In this document: piece after piece, positions 1-8,231 of the stretch
Layout of the letters: each line of letters starts with the position of its first letter
Position numbering within the stretch: the stretch's first letter is position 1
Source: Sarocladium kiliense
Lineage: Eukaryota > Ascomycota > Sordariomycetes > Hypocreales > Sarocladiaceae
Direction of reading: 5' to 3'
DNA length: 64,000 nt
NCBI GenBank assembly: GCA_030734395.1
Contig: JAUZTG010000024.1
Coordinates: 1 to 64,000, forward strand
Program-made: the position numbers and the translations under genes
Notes under the pieces: generated by a model
Databases searched by the model: none
The model's input: the letters and a program-made list of their open reading frames with translations, nothing else
What the model was told of the DNA's origin: nothing

Positions 1-1437
1 CTCGCTAGCCGCGTTTACGACCCCTCAAGTGGCCGTCGTGCCTCTCGGGAGGGACCTGTCCCCCGTGAACAAATCGAACGCGATCTCATTTTCCGGGGTC
101 TGATTGGCCTTTACGATCCCCCTCGCCGAGAGTCTGCGGATGCTGTGAGACACTGTCACCGGGCAGGCATTAAGGTGCATATGCTGACTGGTGACCACCC
201 CGGCACTGCTCGAGCCATCGCAGCACAGGTTGGAATTCTCCCATCCGACACTAGGCTTCTTTCTCAACGAGCTATGGAATGCATGGTCATGACAGCGAAG
301 GAATTTGACAAGCTTTCTGATGACGAGATCGACCGCCTGCCTGCCCTGCCTCTGGTCATTGCTCGGTGCGCCCCTAACACGAAAGTCCGCATGATCGACG
401 CGCTGCGGAGACGCAATGCTTTCATGGCTATGACGGGTGACGGTGTGAACGATTCGCCTTCCCTCAAAATTTCTGATGTTGGTATTGCTATGGGACAAAA
501 CGGCTCTGATGTAGCCAAGGACGCCTCTGATATTGTTTTAACGGACGATAACTTCGCCTCTATCCTCAGCGCTATTGAAGAGGGTCGCCGCATGTTCGAC
601 AATATCCAGAAGTTTATTCTTCATGTTTTGGCTGAGAACATTGCCCAAGCCTGTACTCTGCTCATTGGTCTCGCGTTCAAGGACTCTTCGGGCTTGTCCG
701 TTTTCCCTTTGGCCCCGGTGCAGGTTATGTGGGTCATCATGATCACATCCGGCATGCCTGACATGGGTCTGGGTCTCGAGATCGCCGCACCAGATATTCT
801 GGAACGACCACCAATGGATCTCAAGGCTGGGGTGTTCACATGGGAAGTCTGCGTTGATATGCTCGCTTATGGTTTGTGGATGTCATCTTTGTGTCTATCG
901 TCCTTCCTGCTAGTCGTATATGGGTTCGGCGATGGCAATTTGGGGAGTGAGTGCAACGAACGTTACTCCAGTGAGTGTGACACGGTATACCGGGCTCGGA
1001 CAACCACCTTCGTCAGCCTTACCTGGTTCGCTCTCTTCCTTGCCTGGGAGATGATCAACCCACGACGCAGCTTCTTCCGCATGCAGCCTGGGAGCAAGAA
1101 GTACTTCACGCAATGGTGCTACGACGTGTGGCGGAACAAATTCCTGTTCTGGGCCGTCATTGCGGGCTTCGTCACTATTTTCCCTACTATCTATATCCCT
1201 GTGATTAACCACGACGTGTTCAAGCACGCTCCAATCACTTGGGAATGGGGTATCGTGTTCGTGGAGGCAACGCTATTCTTTGCTGGATGTGAGACGTGGA
1301 AGTGGGCGAAGAGGATATTTTTCCGACGCCGAGACCGTAGGCTGGGCATAACGGCGGAGGATCTGGAAAAGAAGGCGTTCTCTGAGTTTGAGACTGACAG
1401 CCAGGATGAGGCCGCGGTTGGAAAGAAGCAAGGCTGA
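1..1437 (+). CDS. ENA-type Na+/K+ P-type ATPase, C-terminal part (5' end outside window)
   Basis: This is the 3' part of a P-type cation ATPase of subfamily IID (fungal ENA), which exports Na+, Li+ or K+ across the plasma membrane. The frame is open from base 1, so the start lies upstream; 478 residues are visible. Seen: MLTGDH (about residue 61), the hinge TGDGVNDSPSLK, the following IAMGQNGSDVAKDASDIVLTDD segment, a membrane helix beginning HVLAENIAQA, then four or five further hydrophobic segments and a charged cytoplasmic tail. The phosphorylation DKTGT motif must lie upstream. No intron is needed here. Neighbours are a HAL-type kinase and a TRK transporter relic, both families linked to monovalent cation balance. 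The family call is firm; ion preference is inferred from the ENA-like sequence. Confidence 0.93.
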   Translation, partial: LASRVYDPSSGRRASREGPVPREQIERDLIFRGLIGLYDPPRRESADAVRHCHRAGIKVHMLTGDHPGTARAIAAQVGILPSDTRLLSQRAMECMVMTAKEFDKLSDDEIDRLPALPLVIARCAPNTKVRMIDALRRRNAFMAMTGDGVNDSPSLKISDVGIAMGQNGSDVAKDASDIVLTDDNFASILSAIEEGRRMFDNIQKFILHVLAENIAQACTLLIGLAFKDSSGLSVFPLAPVQVMWVIMITSGMPDMGLGLEIAAPDILERPPMDLKAGVFTWEVCVDMLAYGLWMSSLCLSSFLLVVYGFGDGNLGSECNERYSSECDTVYRARTTTFVSLTWFALFLAWEMINPRRSFFRMQPGSKKYFTQWCYDVWRNKFLFWAVIAGFVTIFPTIYIPVINHDVFKHAPITWEWGIVFVEATLFFAGCETWKWAKRIFFRRRDRRLGITAEDLEKKAFSEFETDSQDEAAVGKKQG

Positions 1438-1590
1438 AAGAGGTATGCATTGCAATGTTGGCATGCCCCACGCGAGAAACAGATTGAATAGATGATAGTT
1501 GAATGACTGTTCGCGAATGTAACCCTCACGGCAATGTGTCTTGTGATGGACATGCATTCGTCCAAGATATGTGCCCTAGAGTCGAAGTAC

Positions 1591-2052
1591 TTAGCCCACG
1601 CGCTTGGCTTTTCCCCAGGAAGCTTCCAACTCGACCTTTATGGTTTTGCGGATGATCGATTTTGTTGTTCCCTTGAGGACACTGAGTTTATCCGGCTCTA
1701 GTTCTTCCAGGCTGTTCTCCGATGCTTCCTTGGCTGCGCGGTCAGCTGCTTTGTTGCCAGCCGCTCCGACATAAGCCGGGAATCCATTGGAATCCGAACT
1801 CCCATTCGAGCCTGCATAGCTGATCGAGCTCTCGGATTGCTTCCACGATGTGTACTGTCCGGATCGGGTCTTAGGGCTTTTAATAGCTTGGATGGTGGCC
1901 TGCGAAGCCATATGTAACGATAGCCTACAATATACTGAAAGGGTGTTTTCACAGCTGGGACATGACATCCATAGCATTTCTTTCCTGCATTCAGGTTTGA
2001 TGATGACGGTGACAGTGCCGGCATGGGTAAACCTCATGTCCACGCCCTTCAC
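1591..2052 (-). pseudogene. Degenerate LINE (non-LTR retrotransposon) RNase H fragment
   Basis: The minus-strand frame contains AIQAIKSPKTRSGQY followed, after a scrambled stretch, by AYVGAAGNKAADRAAKEA. This resembles the C-terminal RNase H domain of fungal Tad-type LINEs, where a conserved pathway reads roughly 'HVGIPGNEAAD'. No reverse transcriptase, endonuclease or poly-A tail is visible beside it, so it is a small relic. The linking segment is altered and the initiating frame is not meaningful. It sits between the 3' end of the ATPase gene and the 3' end of the kinase gene. Confidence 0.7.
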
Positions 2053-2208
2053 GCTGACCTAGCTCAGCCCTCTGCTCATCCCTAAACTAAACCGAGCAAT
2101 GGTTATCGTGCACGTACGATTCTGGGGGTTCCTTCTAGGATAGGTCTCTCCCCAAGGCCAGCCATCAGATTGAGCTCGCCTTTGGAGAATCCACTCGCAC
2201 CAGGATGG

Positions 2209-3454
2209 TTATAGGGCGTCATGGCTAGGTGCCGAACTAGCTGTTTCAGCCGCCGTGCAAAGTCGTATTTCGCGACCCCATTCAGAGTTCAACACCTGGG
2301 AGGCAGTGATGCGTCGTGAAGCCACAGGGTCCAAGATGCAATAGACTACGTTTCGGCACCGAGCCTGAGTGATGCATCAGCCAGTGGCTCAACCTGATGG
2401 CGTGATTGGGAGTGAGGACGGATTTTAGACAGAAACTCACACGATGTAACGCCTCAATGGGTTCATAACCCTCCTCCTTCCGCCGATCTTCGAGGTACCG
2501 GGCGTAGTATTCATTCTTCCGGTCAGCGACGTCCCAAAGGAACCGGCCGGTTCGCATGACCATATAAATGATGCCGCAAGCCCAGATGTCGACGCCGCGG
2601 GCGTCGAACTCCTTGTTAGCGTATGCCTCGGGAGCAACATATGGCGTGGAACCGCGGGGACCAGACACCATGGTAACGTCTGACTCCCAGGCGAGGCGGA
2701 AGCAATGGCTGTGGCCAAAGTCGCTGATCTTAACCACGCCGTGCGCTGTGAGCAGCAAGTTCTCCGGTTTGAGGTCGAGGTGCGCCACGCCCATGTCGTG
2801 CATGTACTCAATCCCGCGCATCATCTGCTTGAAGAAGCAGTCAGCCTCCTGAACCTGCAGTTTGCCTGCAGAACGGATGAGCGAGTACAAGTCGCCACCA
2901 TCGCAGAACTCCATCACACCGCAGTAGGAACCTTTCTCGCATGGGAGGAGATCGATTGTGCGGACTATGTTAGGGTGACGCAGGGCACCCGCGATACAAA
3001 ACTCGGCAATCAGCCGCTTGCGATGGCCCATTTCCGTTTCTTTGCGCCGCCTGCGGAGCTGCTTGACCGCATACAGCTTCTCGCCCGCCCCATTCTCCAT
3101 CTTCTTGTGCGAAACACGAACGGTGCCGAACGCACCGTGGCCAACCACCTCATGGCACCAGCCGTACTTCTGAGCCAGCGCCGCAGAAGAATTGGTGCTC
3201 TCTATGAGATCGAGAAAATTCTTCCATACTCTGGATAGCCTCCCATGGCGCCGGGAGGAGACGAGATGGTGCGCGTGATTTCCACTAGCCCCTGGATTCA
3301 CAGCAAAACGTTGGAGAGTCTGCATGGCTGGGCTCACAGCTAGTGGGCCTATTGGTTCAGCCTTTTGCAGAACCAGCTCTGTATGAGCACACGGTTTTAT
3401 ATACGTGCCGAACGCCGCACGATGACCCTGCAGTCGCATGTCGCTGGGGGACAT
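2209..3454 (-). CDS. HAL4/SAT4-like serine/threonine protein kinase
   Basis: Two exons, 2441..3454 and 2209..2364, flank a 76-nt intron (donor GTGAGT, acceptor CAG). Splicing replaces a meaningless tail with a conserved C-lobe end containing ILDPVASRRITASQVL and gives 389 aa. Kinase landmarks: glycine loop GHGAFGTV (about 105-112), lysine in YAVKQ (131), HLDLKPEN (225-232), DFG (245-247), YVAPEAY. The N-terminal LQRFAVNPG...HHL block is typical of the HAL4/SAT4/NPR group, which in yeast stabilises Trk potassium transporters at the plasma membrane. The catalytic-loop Arg is Leu, so this is a non-RD kinase. The start is uncertain: 3454 is the longest option and Met at 3325 is an alternative. 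It points away from a TRK relic about 540 bp off. Confidence 0.85.
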
Positions 3455-3991
3455 ATCGTTGGTGATTTGCCCACTGTACAGGCGCTAGCTTCGGTGTGCC
3501 TCCTTACTTTTCTGGCGCATAATCGGGCACTTGGCATTCCAGGATGATGGACTACGACGTCACCTTAGACACCACGGTACAACGGAGCACAAGCTCTACC
3601 AAAGGCGCGAAAATACTAGCACAAGGGGTTAGAGGGCCTCTCGGTCCTGCCTCCCAACGCCCAAGCGCGTGGTTAATAGATGCCATTGCGCAACTTTGCA
3701 GATGTGTCTAGCAAGTGAGAAATCGTCTTTTAGGTGGTGTGAGCTACCACAACAAAGACGATTACGTATGCCAGCATGGTATGATGCCACAGCTGCAAGG
3801 TCCCCTATTACAGTAACTCCCCACGCCCTGCCTGTCAACAAGATCATATTGCGCCGCTACAGACGCTTGCCCCGCTCCAGATCGCTTGGCACTCACCACT
3901 CGGGTCCTCTCTCAACCCAATCACCGGTAGCCGCTTAGACGGGGTTCCTCTATCTGCCTTTGGAGACTGTGGCAACCACTAACATAAAAAA
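3455..3991. other. Intergenic region between HAL-type kinase and TRK relic
   Basis: No supportable gene. It would hold the 5' region of the kinase gene and, once, the upstream part of the TRK gene. I could not find TRK-like sequence before about 3992, apart from a few ambiguous codons at 3957-3991. Confidence 0.5.
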
Positions 3992-4597
3992 GGCTACTTC
4001 GTCGGTCTCCACGTTATCGGAGTCATCAGCCTTGTACCTTGGATTCTGCGTGCCTCTTCCAAGTACACAGACTATCTCAATGAGGAGGGCCAGACTATAG
4101 TTTGGTGGTAGGTCCATTTCACCTACCCAGACGCTGCTTCACTCTGTACTCAATGCTATGCACCAGGGCTTTCTATTCCGTACAGACCATGGCAAATAAC
4201 CTCGGCTTCACCCTGACACCGGATTCTATGGTCCAATTCCGCGATGCCACCTTCCCCATGCTCATCATGACATTCTTAGCGTATGCTGGGTACAACTTCT
4301 ACCCAATCTTCCTACGCGGCGTCATCTGGGCGGCATACAAGGTGGTTCCCAGGAATTCGGCCCTTCGGCAGCCTCTCTGCTTCCCTCTTCAGCACCCTCG
4401 GCGTTGCTTTTATTGCCCAGCCGTCCAACCTGGATCCTCTTTGGGTTTCTATTTGCTCTCAACTTTATTGATGCTGCTCATCGTTCTGGATCTTGATAAT
4501 CCCTCTGTCACTGACTTGCCACTCGGCCAACCCATCCTGGCTGCTGTCTTCCAAGCCGCTTCATCGCGTCACACGGGAACGTCCACTTTCAACCTTA
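3992..4597 (+). pseudogene. TRK/HKT-type potassium transporter, decayed internal fragment
   Basis: Three separate pieces match consecutive parts of fungal TRK transporters, which import K+ at the plasma membrane. The first, from 3992, reads GYFVGLHVIGVISLVPWI and ends in two Trp codons. A 59-nt GT-AG intron (4108..4166) then leads to AFYSVQTMANNLGFTLTPDS, so splicing still works. After HPRRC the conserved frame jumps to another phase (PSRPTWILFGFLFALNFID) and then back (LLIVLDLDNPSV, then FQAASSRHTGTSTFNL), which requires two indels. Both the N-terminal and C-terminal parts of the transporter are missing. The intact intron plus two frameshifts point to recent decay or rearrangement. Sequence error would have to explain two indels and both missing ends, so it is unlikely. 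Confidence 0.85.
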
Positions 4598-5906
4598 ACC
4601 CGCCTCTGCTCTTCTGCCATCTGCAGGACCAACGCCAGACGACCACCATCCATCTATCCGCTGCTGGTCTTATCTCACAGGCGGAGTGGCGGTCTGATTA
4701 ATACTTGGTGTGGACAGGCGGGGCTCACGAATTGGAGCACTCCAATCGACTCCATGCCAGCCTGGGTGCAACCCTTGCGACAGCTGCCCGTCCCCAGTAT
4801 ATGGCGTCGATTCAGTTCCAGGTGGCTGGCATGGCCGACCAGGTGTACGCACCCTTCAAAGCGCAGTGTCGATGATGGTCTATGTGACTGACACTCACTG
4901 GCCGCGATGCTGGCGCCGATCTGGATCTCCGATCCAACGACCTCAGGCTGACGGACCATCAGAACTTGTCACACTTGAGCACAGCTGCAGCCTACCTTCA
5001 GGTAAGTACAGCACCTTCCTGCTACGCAACGTCTAGGCCACCCCCTCTGCTAAGTGGTCGGGCCGAGGATCACACGCAGGTTCGACAAGATCACAAAGGC
5101 GAGATGGAACCACATCCCGGTAGCGTTCTAGGCCCTCTTGGCGCACAACCCGTACGAGGCGCCATCGAGCCTGCTCTGATTTGCCGACCCTCCTCTCCAG
5201 TCGTCAAGTGGCCCACCCATCATGCAAGTCGGCCACATAGTCCCCGGGAGCCAACGTCTGAGATATCTCAGTACTCTTGTGTCCTATGAGATTTTGCATT
5301 ACGGTGTGCTGCTATGTACCTACTAGTGCGCCACCGCCGTCGAGGGTTTTCAGGGGTGCCTTTATTCTTATTGTCTCGCCCACGAGACAGCATTAGGCTT
5401 CTAACCGCAATTCAAGCGATAGCTAGCACGCTGGCTCTCCGCCCTATCCTGTCCTGTCGTGTTCTTCTCGAGTCAGGTGCACATTATCAAGTCATCGGCC
5501 TCTTGCATGGTCCGTGGAATCCGGGACTCTTCGGTTGAAGAGGAAGTGCTGAGTCCAAACCTGTCGGTGCGCGTCTGCACCAGGATGGCGCTATGTCTCT
5601 TACTCAACCCCTCGCGGAGTTGCATGGACCTCTTTGTTGGACGCGGTGTGTATTGGACAGTGGTTCTACCCCTTGTTTCTGGCTTTCATTCCGTCTCCCT
5701 ACCTTGTTTGCCTCCTTGTGCGCCCATCTTGCGAGTGTGGTCTGGGGAGAAGAGCTGTTCTGCCATCGGGCCTACATTGCTATCCTCGCGCCATCCCGTA
5801 GCATCCTTCGCGGCTTTGCCCGCGTCTCTGTTGTTCGACCACTCTGCGTATCCCAATGCACATCCACGGATCAACATTTCGTCTGGCATTTCTCACTTTG
5901 AGACTG
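4598..5906. other. Coding-like debris, no intact gene
   Basis: A plus-strand frame from about 4700 to 5000 reads like former protein (for example ASLGATLATAARPQYMASIQ and, further on, DLDLRSNDLRLTDHQNLSHL). It contains two in-frame stops near 4870-4890 and no family I recognise. It does not continue the TRK homology. From 5100 to 5900 only short unrelated open frames occur. Confidence 0.4.
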
Positions 5907-6965
5907 ATGTTCGATCGGATTGAGTCCTGGATTGCAAGCGTTGAGGACCCAGACTTTCTCGAAAAAGATCACATTACGTGCGATTGCACCCCTTGCGTTA
6001 GCCACTACCACGCCTCCTTCAATCTTCGCGATCAAAACGATCAGTCTGAGCCCTCAATCCAACCACACACTCAGAAACGAGGCTTTTCAGTTGAGAGCGA
6101 CGACAGCGACGGCATTCGAAAGCGTGTCCGTCTGGGCACAAATATCTCAACCATCATACCCTGCCCAGTAACACCGTCTATCTCGGGGGCAAGCAGGAGG
6201 TCAGCAGACGAGAGAACGGATGAGCTTGCTGAGGAGAGACCAAGCCATCCGCGGAAGCGTCGCCGTCCGCGATCCGCCTCCAACCAATTCATGAACAGAG
6301 TAGTGCATCTTAGCAACATAAACCCTCCGGTTATCCCTGTTGGGCTGCAGATGCCGTCGCATGATGACATTGTGGATCTTCACCTCAAACTCTCCAAGTT
6401 CGTCGAGTGCAGGATCTCAATCATGCCCGACTGCCTTCGCCCAGAAATTGAAAGACTTCTGAGGAGCCAGAATAACACCTTAGCGCCGTCTCCTTGCTAT
6501 TACTCCTGTACAGATCTAGAAGATGCCCAACAAGAGCTGCAGGTCATATGTGAGATCGCGGACATTGATCAAGACTCCAAGACACGACAACGCCACGAGA
6601 ATGGCTCGAACAACTTCGTGCACACTCTGCTTCTCAATCTCGCAGCGCCCTTGGCACCCCCGACCATCTCGCAAACGCTCAGTGCCATTGTCAAGAGTGA
6701 CGATCCGGCCATTATCAGAAGAACGCCTCCACCTATAACAGTTCGATGCGAGCCCATGATGTCCGCTACAATTATGTTCGACTGGATTCCCCGCCTCCAG
6801 GGCTCCTCATCAGCAGAGCCAACCCTCGCTTGCTCCGTCACGAGCGGGCGGTCACTGCTAAGCAGTAATTCCTCAGCCGTCCCAGACCCAAGCATCCCTG
6901 AGCAGTATCAGCATACACGTGTCGAGAGTAACTTGGTCGAGCACATTCACGATGGCTCTGCATGA
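5907..6965 (+). CDS. Fungal PD-(D/E)XK nuclease-like domain protein, probably truncated
   Basis: A single 352-aa open frame, started at the Met of MFDRIESWIASVED because this family usually opens with a similar 'ESWL...VE' stretch; an upstream Met at 5856 is also in frame. It has a low-complexity basic linker (RKRVRLG, HPRKRRRPRS), then a helical region with CYYSCTDLEDAQQELQVICE and ENGSNNFVHTLLLNLA. These resemble the N-terminal half of a widespread fungal family annotated as PD-(D/E)XK nuclease-like. The downstream catalytic D...ExK region typical of that family is not seen before the stop, nor in the next 500 bp. It is therefore likely a truncated or decayed copy. Function in these proteins is unknown. 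Confidence 0.5.
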   Translation: MFDRIESWIASVEDPDFLEKDHITCDCTPCVSHYHASFNLRDQNDQSEPSIQPHTQKRGFSVESDDSDGIRKRVRLGTNISTIIPCPVTPSISGASRRSADERTDELAEERPSHPRKRRRPRSASNQFMNRVVHLSNINPPVIPVGLQMPSHDDIVDLHLKLSKFVECRISIMPDCLRPEIERLLRSQNNTLAPSPCYYSCTDLEDAQQELQVICEIADIDQDSKTRQRHENGSNNFVHTLLLNLAAPLAPPTISQTLSAIVKSDDPAIIRRTPPPITVRCEPMMSATIMFDWIPRLQGSSSAEPTLACSVTSGRSLLSSNSSAVPDPSIPEQYQHTRVESNLVEHIHDGSA

Positions 6966-8231
6966 GACCGGAAGAAGACCAATCCATCCCTAGCACCATC
7001 CCGTCAAAGCCAATATACCCCGCCGCATGGCCTCGTCTTCGGCTCTATTGTCGCAGTACTTGCGGGTTCCATCGGCAACGCTGCGGAAACAGCTGCACCA
7101 GCATGCACTATTCTTGACATAGCGCGCGTATGTCTTTAAAACACCGTAGTAGCTGGTGTTAGTCTTGCGTGGCAGACTGTCAGAATAAGCACATCGCTTG
7201 CCTTTGTGATTGGTGGAGGCCAGGACCTATTTCGGGCCCGACCCCCTTGCCCGCTGTGCTGGGAGGTTTGCTATTGGGCTGGGGTTGGGCAATAAGTGGG
7301 ACGACTTGACAATGTTACTACCCCTTGTGTTCGATCTTCAAACAGGGGAAACTGTGCGATGAAGTGGAAAGGACGGTGGCTGATGAGCTTATTGTTCATT
7401 GAGCTGTGTCTCGCTTCCCATCGAATCAGTGTCTCATCCGTTCATGGGTATGCGCGGGGCTTACACTAACTAGGCATTCTCGATGAGCACGGTAATGTTC
7501 ACCTGTTATATTTGCCGGCAAACTGCTGAATGGGGCCAGCGCGGCCCGTTGCCTCTGTCTGGCGCCTTTGTCCTCGACCATGATTTCTCATTCCAGAGCC
7601 CAGGCGGCTGTTCTGCAAGGTTCCAAACTGACTCGCCGGCCCCATAGGGCTAGATTCTCGACACCACGGCACTTGCGCAGTTCCCCTGAGCTGGGCAATC
7701 CCATTTCTAGTGTGGTAATGGCTAGGCATAACATTTCCTCCGCTTACGGTCCCGACGACAGAGCTGGGGGGATTTTCGTCTTTTCACCCAACAACTAGCG
7801 CGGGAGCTGAACCAAGCATCTCCAGACGCGCCGCCAGCCGTTAGTGATCACTAATTTCAGGGGAGGGGCTTGGGGCACTCGAACCAGCAAATCTTGCTTC
7901 TTCTTAACTCTGCAATATGCTAGCGGTAATCGAAATTCAGCCTTGAAGGCGTTATTAATTCGGAGCTGGAGAGCTTTGACCGGGCAGGCCACGACAGTGA
8001 CCCGAGTCAAAGCCCACATCCTCCAAATTGGCTGCCTGCCCAAATCAGGATGAGCAAAAGCAGATGGGGGCAGGGCAGACAAGCAATACGTAGCAGTATA
8101 TATATAAGAAGTATCTTCCTCGCTCGTCACTTTACCGTAGTTGACAGCATTATATTTGCTCCCAGCGAAGCCCAAAACATCTCTTGGAGTTCCACGGGTT
8201 TGCGTTGGTTTACATCACCTTTCTCCACACC
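6966..8231. other. Intergenic region, no gene seen
   Basis: About 1.27 kb without a supportable gene. Open frames on either strand are short, lack family resemblance and have no convincing splice partners. The right end holds the promoter of the membrane-protein gene, including a TATATATAA stretch at about 8098-8106, some 125 bp before its start codon. Confidence 0.5.

Noticed and set aside
2705..3238. 177-codon open frame antisense to the HAL-type kinase
   Set aside because: Shadow of the conserved kinase exon; no motif of its own.
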